From: a virus
Direction: 5' to 3' (one strand)
Length of the DNA stretch: 29,830 bases
IMG/VR virus record: IMGVR_UViG_3300048037_000104
Location: 1 to 29,830 of that record
The notes beneath the pieces are model-generated. The model made no database searches. It saw nothing but the letters and a program-made list of their open reading frames with translations, and was not told where the DNA came from. The translations under genes were made by a program, and so were the position numbers. Each line of letters starts with the position of its first letter. Within the stretch, counting starts at the first letter, position 1. Below, in pieces: positions 1 to 9,500 of this stretch.

Positions 1-44
1 ACGGTCACCGTAGGTCCATCCTGCACTACTTTTAATACTGACAT
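1..44 (-). CDS. Start of an unidentified gene, cut by the window edge
   Basis: An ATG at 44-42 on the minus strand opens 14 codons reading MSVLKVVQDGPTVT before the window ends. It follows gp16 in the direction of transcription, where gp17 (large terminase) or a small virion gene would be expected in a T4-like phage. The visible residues do not resemble the T4 gp17 N-terminus, so I do not name it. A late-promoter-like motif lies 24 bases upstream, overlapping the gp16 stop codon, which supports a real gene start. No clear Shine-Dalgarno sequence is visible. Confidence 0.5.
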   Translation of the reverse strand, partial: MSVLKVVQDGPTVT

Positions 45-66
45 GTTAATAATAGTTGGTTCTTAC

Positions 67-462
67 TTATTTATCCTTGGAAGCATTCTTCAACATCTTC
101 TGTAGTTCAGCGGTACTGCCTACAAATAGAGCGTTGTTGACTGTAGAAGGTCCTTTCTTTTTCTCTTCCTTGACATCCTTGGTTGTTTTTTGAAGTGCCA
201 TAAGTTTATCAGCAACGTCACCGACGTGTTTGATTAACTGTCCAGCTACCTCATATGCTCTGGGGTGATCGCTACCTTGTGCTACATCTAGAGCACCATC
301 GACTGCCTCCTGTCCTTTCTCTATGAGAGAGTATAGGTTTGACCTAGCATACTCATGATCATCAGTTATCTGATCCTCAGTAGATTGTATGGGTCTTGCT
401 TTTTTGGGTTTAGGTTCATTCATATCGAATGCTTTTTCTAAACCACCGAAATTGTTATCCAT
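67..462 (-). CDS. 16: Small terminase subunit, gp16-like
   Basis: This 131-residue acidic/basic helical protein is placed exactly where T4-like phages encode gp16, directly after gp15. Gp16 is the small terminase subunit that binds DNA and regulates the gp17 packaging motor at the procapsid portal. The central part (about residues 35-95) is predicted to be helical, consistent with the coiled-coil oligomerisation core of the family. Length is a little below T4 gp16 (164). The N-terminus is rich in Lys/Pro and the C-terminus is Lys-rich. Its start overlaps the gp15 stop by 8 bases, which suggests coupled translation. The assignment rests mainly on gene order plus size and composition, because gp16 sequences diverge quickly. 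Confidence 0.75.
   Translation of the reverse strand: MDNNFGGLEKAFDMNEPKPKKARPIQSTEDQITDDHEYARSNLYSLIEKGQEAVDGALDVAQGSDHPRAYEVAGQLIKHVGDVADKLMALQKTTKDVKEEKKKGPSTVNNALFVGSTAELQKMLKNASKDK
68..75 (-). promoter_or_regulatory. T4-type late promoter motif GATAAATA
   Basis: The minus strand reads GATAAATA, a one-base variant of the T4 late promoter TATAAATA that is recognised by the gp55 sigma factor. It overlaps the gp16 stop codon and lies 24 bases before the ATG at 44, giving a predicted leader of about 18 bases. Similar spacing occurs at two other late motifs in this window. An 8-base AT-rich match can arise by chance, so the position is the main support. Confidence 0.5.
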
Positions 463-1453
463 AGAAAGAAGTCATTTCGTTGAATCCGAAGTCATCATCA
501 CCCTCAAGGAGTTCTGTATCGGCAGATGTAATAATATCTATAACTGAACCACTTGCGTGAGCAGATTTAGATGTAGCATTTTGACCACGTAGTACAGTGA
601 TAGATGTCTCACTAGGTTTAGTTTTGATCTTCATGACCTCGTTGTTGATCTCAATGTAGTCACCTATATTAAGGACAGTTGAGTCTACAACTGGTAGTGT
701 GGATGTCTTATCATTAACAGCAGCAGTAATAGTTAGACCAGCTCCATCATTATCCTTATCACGTAAGGCAGTAGGTTCTACCTGATAAGATACACGACGT
801 ACTGGAGCCGCAGGGGTACCAGTATCGTAGTGAACCTTTGCTTTCTTGATTGGTTTCCCAGTCTGTGTAGGTCCGAAGATGTATGCTTTCATAGTAAATG
901 TAGCATCAATCGTAGTAAGTTTACGTTGATCGAAGTTACCTTCATACTCATCTGAATAGTTTATACTGTTCAGAACTATTGGTACGTCACGGTACTCATT
1001 AATTTCATCTATAATTTTAATACTAACACTGTATGCGGGTTGGAAAATAGGAACTATCTGTTCAATGATCTCCAATGCCTCATCATTTGTCTTAGATAAA
1101 ATAGAAAAACTAAAGTCTAGATTGTATGGTACAGGTGTAAATATTCTTCTTACACTCTTTCCATCTTTCTTAAAGTCAGTCGTGATAGGACTTAACTTTC
1201 TACTACTGTCATATGATATACCTGTCATCTCGAATGACACTCTAGGTAGAGTGATAGCAACCTTCTTATTTAAATCTGGTTGTCCCTCTAGTCTAGCTAA
1301 AAACTTTTGTTTAGGACCGTAAGCAAGAGGTACCTTCATCTTCTGATAGGTTGTACCACCCGTCTCTTTCCTAACTTCTATATTGTTGAATAATGTACCG
1401 AAAGCGATAACGCACTTTCTGATCACCTTATTATAAGTGTATGCACCTAACAT
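455..1453 (-). CDS. 15: Tail sheath terminator/stabiliser, gp15
   Basis: Gp15 caps the top of the contracted or extended tail tube and sheath and joins the tail to the neck. The N-terminal residues 1-200 follow T4 gp15: an opening of the form MxGxxYN, and the segment EIIEQIVPIFQPAY (128-141), which corresponds to QIVEQILPYFQPHF in T4. Length is 332, against 272 in T4. The extra length comes from a C-terminal segment at about 226-309 that contains a small beta module common in marine phage fibres (VDSTVLNIGDYIEINNE, then ITVLRGQ). The conserved acidic tail ends DDDFGFNEMTSFYG. It lies two bases after the gp14 stop and overlaps gp16 by 8 bases. Identification is secure; the role of the extra module is unknown. 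Confidence 0.9.
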   Translation of the reverse strand: MLGAYTYNKVIRKCVIAFGTLFNNIEVRKETGGTTYQKMKVPLAYGPKQKFLARLEGQPDLNKKVAITLPRVSFEMTGISYDSSRKLSPITTDFKKDGKSVRRIFTPVPYNLDFSFSILSKTNDEALEIIEQIVPIFQPAYSVSIKIIDEINEYRDVPIVLNSINYSDEYEGNFDQRKLTTIDATFTMKAYIFGPTQTGKPIKKAKVHYDTGTPAAPVRRVSYQVEPTALRDKDNDGAGLTITAAVNDKTSTLPVVDSTVLNIGDYIEINNEVMKIKTKPSETSITVLRGQNATSKSAHASGSVIDIITSADTELLEGDDDFGFNEMTSFYG

Positions 1454-1454
1454 G

Positions 1455-2789
1455 TTATGTTCCTAAACCAAATGGGTTGCCTTCACTGAAATCAATGATA
1501 TCGTCAGCAAGTGTCTCAAACGTATCAGACTCAGAGTATTTAGTATCTGTAGTCTTCATAGCGTTATAACTATGTATCGTTATTGAAGCACCGCTAGTAT
1601 TACCTACGAGTAATTCACCGATCTGGAAGTCATCTGTTGGTGATTTTAGTTTCAACCAACCCTCAGACTTATCCCAGTCTGCGATCATCGCAGTACCACC
1701 AGTCGTTCCACCTGTAACTGTCTCTCCATCTATGAAGTTTCCAGACAGTCCAGCTGGTACAGATTCTATATCAAACTGGGCAGCAGTGTATCCACTACCA
1801 CCATTGTCGATTATTATTTGACTGACTGAATCGTATCCCGACCCCTCATTGGTAATCTCAACTTTAGTGAGCGTACCATTCGAGTTAAAAGTCGGAGTGA
1901 CCACAGGTTTGGTGCCTGCAGTGTCAGGATCATTAAAATCAATACTAGATCGAGATATATCATATCCCGCACCTCCGTTAACTATTGTGAGTCCAACTAA
2001 CTTACCATCCTTTACAGTAGGATCTAAGACAGCTGGTGTTGTGGGTATAGAACCCGCTATGTTTACAACTATCATCTCAGCATGTGCTGTTGCTCCTGAA
2101 CCATCACCTGTAACAGTAACAGTAGGAGTGAAGTTGTACTTACTACCATTGGTAGTCATGATGGCTTGTGTCAAAGCACCACCATCTAGCAGTGGAGTTC
2201 CCGCTGCTGACTGACCTGGTGACACAAGATAATAGTATTGTACAGTATAACCTGTATCTATTAGCTCGTCGTCTCCCGCAAAGAACTCTCCACCTTCGTC
2301 GCTGTACTCGAAGAGTTCTGCTTTTAGTTTGTAGGTATAGTTCTTACCTAGTTGGTAGAACGGTTCTTCGTGTTCTACAAACTTGATCTCAAAATAGTTA
2401 GATGATAATGGGAAGTATATTAAATCTCCTTCTTGGGGTCTTTCTCCTACCTCTATGTCCTGATCTAATAGTAGGAACTGTGAGATAAGATCACTAAATC
2501 TCTGCTGTGATATAACCATAGTTATCTCATCAGACTGTCTGATACCAAACTTTGTCAATAGATCTCCACCACCTTGGAATCCATCAAAGTTCTCTAGGTA
2601 TGCTTCTATAATATATGAATCATCAAACTGTGATATGACTTCTTCATTGAACACATTATCTTTTGCTATCAACTGTCTGGGAATATACAATACATCCATT
2701 CCAAACATCTTGATGTATTCCTCAACAAGATTTTGTTGAAGAAACTGCTCGTTACGAGTACCATGTGTGAAGAATACGTTTCTTGCCAT
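1455..2789 (-). CDS. 14: Neck protein gp14 with large beta-repeat insertion
   Basis: Gp14 forms the head-tail connector ring together with gp13. Residues 1-165 follow T4 gp14, including MDVLYIPRQ (31-39), EGDLIYFPL (120-128) and EEPFYQLGKN (141-150). T4 gp14 has 256 residues and this protein has 444. The excess is a Gly/Thr/Val-rich insertion at about 185-410, made of repeats such as FTPTVTVTGDGSGATA, LVGLTIVNGGAGYD, VEITNEGSGYD and IIIDNGGSGY. The same GxGY module recurs in the giant fibre at about 24.0-25.2 kb. A short acidic C-terminal tail (DDIIDFSEGNPFG) resumes the family ending. The start overlaps the gp13 stop as TAATG. The insertion may decorate the neck, but that is inference. Confidence 0.9.
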   Translation of the reverse strand: MARNVFFTHGTRNEQFLQQNLVEEYIKMFGMDVLYIPRQLIAKDNVFNEEVISQFDDSYIIEAYLENFDGFQGGGDLLTKFGIRQSDEITMVISQQRFSDLISQFLLLDQDIEVGERPQEGDLIYFPLSSNYFEIKFVEHEEPFYQLGKNYTYKLKAELFEYSDEGGEFFAGDDELIDTGYTVQYYYLVSPGQSAAGTPLLDGGALTQAIMTTNGSKYNFTPTVTVTGDGSGATAHAEMIVVNIAGSIPTTPAVLDPTVKDGKLVGLTIVNGGAGYDISRSSIDFNDPDTAGTKPVVTPTFNSNGTLTKVEITNEGSGYDSVSQIIIDNGGSGYTAAQFDIESVPAGLSGNFIDGETVTGGTTGGTAMIADWDKSEGWLKLKSPTDDFQIGELLVGNTSGASITIHSYNAMKTTDTKYSESDTFETLADDIIDFSEGNPFGLGT

Positions 2790-3598
2790 TATCCGATCAT
2801 ATCCATTGGGGGCATTTCATACTTAGTTAACATCTCATCTTCTATCTTGTTCAACTCCTCTTGTGCCTGTTGATATATCTGATCACCATTCATAGTGATA
2901 CCACCTGGCAACTGTGCACCTTGGAACTTAGATAAGTTCTGTCCCCACTGTCTCTTGATAAGTTGTGTGGTATATCTCTTGAGGAAGATGTCATCATATA
3001 CTGTAGCAAATGATGAAGGATCTAATGCTCTGTAAGCATCAAAGACTATGAAGTCTCCATCGTTTACATCAGTTCGGAAGTCAAGATCCATGTATAATCT
3101 GTCTCCTCTACTCTGGAATCTTAGTTGTTTCTGTCCTTCTAGTAACCAGTATATATCTTCTAGTCTTCTGTTTACCATTTCATATGTAAGAATCTCTGTC
3201 TGAGTTAGATCCCAGAGATCATTTAATCTCCACTGGTATCTCACGTCAAATAAGTTAGTAGTATTCTTAGATGTGAAATCAAATATCTTGATGACTGAGG
3301 TGACATGCTCAGGCATAGTGATGAAGTTATTCTGCTCAAGGAAGTCTGCTTGTCTAGCTCCTACCTGTGTCACGGTAGTAGTGGTGTCAGTGACCATAGC
3401 ATCTATTGTTGCCTGATCAAACTTATATTTTAAAAACGTTCTGATATATCCTTCACTTGCTCGCTCTTGGAAAAACTGCAAAGCATCGTCAATCAGATCA
3501 TCTATCTGATCATCATCGACGTTTATTTCTAGGACGGGTGCCCCTAATTTTCTTAAAGCATACTCTGCTAGAGTTGCCTTACTATTTGGTTTTGCCAT
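2789..3598 (-). CDS. 13: Neck protein gp13
   Basis: Gp13 is the connector protein that completes filled heads so that tails can join. The N-terminus KATLAEYALRKLGAPV (8-23) is the hallmark of the family, followed by an acidic helical stretch (DDDQIDDLIDDALQFFQERA) and by RRLEDIYWLLEGQKQLRF. The C-terminus YEMPPMDMIG also fits the family. Length is 269, slightly below T4 gp13 (309). The start codon overlaps the stop of the preceding giant virion gene by one base (TAATG), and its own stop overlaps gp14 in the same way, so the three should be translated in a coupled manner. Confidence 0.92.
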   Translation of the reverse strand: MAKPNSKATLAEYALRKLGAPVLEINVDDDQIDDLIDDALQFFQERASEGYIRTFLKYKFDQATIDAMVTDTTTTVTQVGARQADFLEQNNFITMPEHVTSVIKIFDFTSKNTTNLFDVRYQWRLNDLWDLTQTEILTYEMVNRRLEDIYWLLEGQKQLRFQSRGDRLYMDLDFRTDVNDGDFIVFDAYRALDPSSFATVYDDIFLKRYTTQLIKRQWGQNLSKFQGAQLPGGITMNGDQIYQQAQEELNKIEDEMLTKYEMPPMDMIG

Positions 3599-6500
3599 TA
3601 GACTGTATCGACGTTGAATCTCACCCTTACATAATATGTAGTTGTAGGTAACAGTGTAACGTCACCTGGTAATGTATATGACAGTAGGTTGGTAGAGTTT
3701 CCTAGTGATTGGTGTACAATCGAATTGAATGTCTCTGCCTGTGAGAACTGCCAGTCAGTAGAGTTATGTCCATAGCCAGGTTTAATAGCTGGACTAACAG
3801 TATTGACAGTAGGGTTGAATGCGGGAGTGATAGTTTGTATCTCTGGTTGGTCTACTACAGGTGTAGTGAACTGTACAGGAGATGAGTAGTTACTTACTAA
3901 TCCTGCGTTATCCTTAAACTTTGCTTGAACTTGGTATGTTATCTGGAAGTCAAGAGTTCCAGCTGGTACTGTGAATGTAGTTAAGTTACCAGTGTCACCA
4001 CCTGATAGATCAGGAACTGTGATGGTAGCAGTATCATATACAGTTACGTTATCTGCCACTCTCTTAATCAACCAGTATGATGCTGCGTGAGCAGATCCTG
4101 CGTACTGTGATACAAATGCTCCAGAGGTAAATGTAGGTTGCCTATTAAATGTTAGGTTAGTTGTTCCGTCTATATCAACAGACATAGAAGCAGGAGAATC
4201 TACAAACTCAGACTCATTTACAGTGATAGTAGCGGAGTCAGATGTAACTGATATCGCATTAGCATTAGATAATACACAACGATACTCATTGTTGAGTGTT
4301 GGGAATGGTTGTGTGACTGTAGTATATGAAGCAGATGTCGCACCATTTATATTTGCCCAGTTTCCACCACTATCAACGGACTTCTGCCACTGGTAGTTAA
4401 TAGTTCCAGATGTGATAGCAGCAGTGATACTGTATGTTGCTGACTGTCCTTCAATGACTGTCTGTGGTTGTGGTTGCTGAGATATAGTAATAACTCTAAG
4501 GACTGTCTGTACAGCAAAGGTTGATGTTAGATCATTCTCAGCACCTACTAGACTTAGTGTACACTTATATCTGTCGTCATTATCATCAGCAAATACTAGA
4601 GCAGGAGTAGTGTAAGTAGCACTTACAGCACCTGGTATAGTGTTGTAGTCAACACCGTTATCAGATTTACTCCACTGATATGTGTGTGAACCACTTGATG
4701 TTGTACCCGCTACAGTGAATGATGATGTGCCTCCTTCGTTACCTGTTGCGTTAACTGGTTGAGCACTGATCTGATGAGTCCTGTAGACAGTTAGTAGAGC
4801 AGCATCAGTGAACACATCAGCGTCAGCACCCACTGCTGATAACTTACAACGATAGCGATCTGCGTTATCTGCTGCGTATGTTGCTGTTCCTGTGTTGTAA
4901 GTAGGACTTGTAGCACCACTGATATCAGTGTATGGTTCGGTAGTCAGTAAACTATTACCCTGACCTGTATGATAGTGACACCAATAGTATAGAGTGCCCG
5001 CTGCGTTTGGTGGTACTATCCATTCTATTGTTTTAGTAGTAGCAGAACCAAATCCACTGACATACTCTGCCATAGTTTTTGTGACACCATCTAACTTATA
5101 GGTAATACCCATCATGTAGTGTCCGTGACCATTATGATCACCGTCAACACCTGTACTAAACATCAAAGGATGTTCTTGAGTATTGTAGTTAGCATTAGAT
5201 GAATCAGACTGATCAAAGATATATGTTTCTCCTCTTTCAAACTCTGTGGCGTTAGGTTTCTCTACACCATCAAAGTAGAATACTCCTGTTGCTTGACCAC
5301 TAATATTATCTACACCCACTGTGACTGCGACTGTTCCACCACCATCTTTTCTCTGCCACTGGTAGTCAACTGAAGGTGCGTGGTTAGACCAGATAGAGTT
5401 GTATAGTTCTGGATCAGAAGCTGTCTCTGTCTTAGCAGAAGCACCACCACCTGAAGGTGTTGTCCAGTTACCAACTCCAAAGGAAGAGTTCAATAACGCA
5501 GTTATCTGTTGAGTTTGTACAGTACCAGCTGCTGTGAATGATGTTGTCTGTCCTTCATCTATTATACTATCATCAGGATTAGAAACAACAGATACAGCAA
5601 CTGTCTCTACCTGTAATATAGCAGCGTTGGTGAATATATTGTTAGCACCAGCTGCTGATAGTAGTACACGATACTGGTACTCATCGAACTGTGCTGTAAG
5701 TGTAGGTGTTGTATATGTTGCTGAGTTTGCTCCTCCGATTGTTGAGAAGTTATTACCATCATCTAGTGATAACTGCCACTGATAATTAATGTCAGCACTG
5801 TCCCCGTCAGATATACTAGCAGCAACTGAGAATTGAGCAGTTCCACCAACAGCACCTGTAGTTCCTTGTGGTTGTGTATCTACTGTTATAGATCTTGTAA
5901 CTGATAGTAGAGCACTATTTGATGTTACTTCACTCGCACCTGTAGCGTTGACTCTGCATCTAAAGTAGTCACCGTTATCAGCATCAAATGATGCAGGAGG
6001 TACACCACCAGTATCATATGTGGTAGCAGTAGTTGTGTATGATGAACTTGTAGCACCTGGTATTTGATGCCATACAGTGTTATCTTCTGATTTATCCCAT
6101 GCGTATGTGATTGATGCTCCGTCAGCAGTAGCAGCAGATATATTAAAGGTAGCAGCAGCTGGTGAGATCGCTGACTGTGCCTGTGGTTGAGAAGATATAG
6201 TAACAACTCTAGTTACTGTTAATGTAGCAGAGTTAGATGTTGTATCAGCAGCTGCTGTGTTAGAACCCAAGACGCATCGGTACTGCCATCCATTAAATGC
6301 ATATTGATCGTCTACAGTAAGTGTCTCTGTTGTCTCTCCACTATGTCCTGATAGACTACTAATTGATGTCCATGCTCCACCTGTACTATACTGCCACTGA
6401 TATGTGATAGTAGAAGAATCCGATACACTAGCATTAAGAGGACCGAAGGTAGCGTTAGTTCCTGCTCCTGCCTCTATCGTTGAGTCTGAAGGTTGGTCAC

Positions 6501-9500
6501 CGATTGTAACTACAACACCTGTACCCTCTGTGTGGAAATTATAATTTCTTGCTTCTCCAGAACTGTTCTCTGTGACTATGATGTCAAAGAATGTATCCTG
6601 ATATGATGATGTGACTGTACCTGATAGTACACCTGAAGATGTATTTAAAGTAAGTCCTGTGCCAGATATATCATCACCCGACAGAGTATATGATTCTCCG
6701 TTATTAAATGTCTCGTTAGCATAACTCTTGAACTCATCAACACCTACGTCTAAACTGACAGCTCCATTGTGAGCAAATCCATCACCACCTATTTTACCTG
6801 TGGTTACTAGATTACCTGTACCAGTTCCTTGTACAGTCTTGATATACAGTGGATGACTAGATCCTGCTGTAGTATCGAATACTAGAATGTCACCTATAGT
6901 AGCATTGATTCCTGCGTCGTCACCACTCTGTCCTGCTGAGGAATTTGTCTGAACAGTAATAGTACCGTACATATTGTTGTGAGCAGTACACTGATAGTAG
7001 TATACGCCAGGTGTTACGCCAGTTGTAACCCACTTGACAGTACCAGATGCTGATGCTCCACCACCTGTATATGTTCCCTGTGATACCTGATTACTTGAAC
7101 CAGTTCCCTGTACAGTCTTGAAAACAGTTGGGTGACTGCTACCCGCATTCATATTAAAGTTTATTGTATCACCAACCTGACATACAATAGCAGGGTCGTT
7201 ACCACTTACAGATCCATTCCTATCAGTACCAGCTACAATATAGTCCTGACTACCACTAGCAGTGACAGCAAAGTTATATGTATTGGTTACAAGGTTTACA
7301 TTCTGTTCTGTTATAGTATAGTTGCTACTACCAGACGCTGTTACGTTCCAGTATCTTTTGGCAGTACCACCTGATCCAGTAAGCGAAATGGTACCATACA
7401 TGTCATTGTGAGCACTACATTGATAGTAATAGTTACCAGCTGTGACTCCTGTTGTATCCCAGTAGATTCTTCCATTAGTGACACCTTGTCCCCCTGATTG
7501 ACTTAAAGATCCATTGTAGAACCATGTAACGGTCTTAGAGATGTATTGTGTGAACAGTCCCCTAACCTTACTTATTAACGCACCTGTCTGACTATAATCA
7601 AAGTCAACCCCTGTATCTACAGGTATCTGATTTATAGCACGACCTGTATGTCCTGCTTCTTCTGAGTCTAACTCGGCAAATAATGTGACGTTACCAAACG
7701 TAGGTCCGTCAGATCCCTCGTGTGTATCAGATATAATACAACCATAGTTATTACTTCCACCAGCTACCTCATTACTTGTACCACTATTGACCACAGTGAT
7801 CTCGATATAGTTGTTAGCAGCAGACTGTCCTGTGATGCTATACCAGTCGTCATTAGATATTTCTTTGATGTTAAGACCACCCACTGATAGTGAGGATGCT
7901 CCGATTCTCATCTGTAATTTTTTACCAATCTTGTTCAGGAAGGCACTAGAATCTATTGCGTTATAGTATATCTTAAGTATATTACTACCTGAACTAACAG
8001 CAAACGGGTTGGTAGGTAACTTGTATTCATGTGCTGTGTTGCTTGGATACGCTGTAGTACTGACAGCAGCAAAGTTGCCAGGATCACCTGACCCTCTTAT
8101 CCAGTTCTTACATAAGACTGGTAGTGTACCTGTGTTGAGGTTATAGTTGTTCGCTGCGATAAACTGACATACTACACCACATACAATAGGACCTGAGAAT
8201 GATGTACCTTGTATATTATCATAGTTTGATACAGATGAATAAGGTGTATTGGTAGTCCAGTCATACTGTGGTGTAGTTATGTGTTGACCTGGTGCTGTGA
8301 CTGTTACACCTGAACCATAGTTAGAGAAGTCTGCCCACCTGTCATTATAGTCTGTAGCACCTACAGAGATAGACGCGATATTTACATCAACTGTGTTGAC
8401 ATCTCCATCTGAATATCCTGCTGATCTAGTTCCTGCTTGATATCTACCCTGTAGAGGTCCTAAGAAAGCATTACTGGATGATTTGAATCCGTTACCCGCT
8501 GATCTAACGAGTACAATATTAGCATCTACTACGTCTTTCTCTGTCTCGTCATATAATTCTACGTCAAATCCTGCGTCAGTTCCTGCTTCGTTTAACTCAA
8601 TGTATGGGAAAGAACCACTAGGTTGAGTAGAACCAAAGGATGCGTTGATAACTGCGGGTCTAGTATTACCTTTATAGTTGGCATTACCACTGTCATTATG
8701 GTTGATAACTGCCTGATATGCGTTCATGATACCTGATAGTGTTCCACCACCAGCTGAACTAAAACACTTCAGAGCATACAATTTTACCTTATGTGCGACA
8801 CCATTCTTAATACCACCAATCAAGTTGGCACACCATGTACCGTGTGAGTTGTCATCTTCATTACTGTTTGCTACACCGTTAACAGTATATCCTGAACTGT
8901 AACCTGGCACCTCATACACTCTGTATGACTGTTGCTCAGATAAAGCGTTAAGGTCAGCGTTGTTTGTTACGTCAAATAATTCTGGATGTAAACCTACTCC
9001 AGATCCTGTTGGTCTCGAAGCTCCTCTAATACCAGTATCAAGTACATACACGTCAACACCGTCAGCCTCTTCCGTAGTGTTGTATACTCCATTTAAGAAA
9101 CTCCTACTTTGCTTTGATATACGGTCTAGGTGCCAGAAATCATGGATTGCTATACCACCATAACGTAGTGGACTGTCATTATAAGCACCATAGTCTGAGT
9201 TAGATACGTTGTACCAGTACAGCACAGATGCTGTGACACTATCCACTTCGATACGAGTATAAGCACCTGAAGAACCAGGTGTTCCTGCTGTTGTTACCTT
9301 GTAGGTATACTGTACACCGTCATTGTGTGTACCGTCAGGTGTCAAAGAGAATGCTATCCTGTGACCTGTATTGGATGAGTCACTCTGGTCAAAGGTATAT
9401 GTACCACCTTGTACAAATCCACTGTAGGTTGCGATACGACTGTATACACCACCCTGAGTTGATGCGAACTGAAACCTTTGATTACCACTATAGTTTGCTA

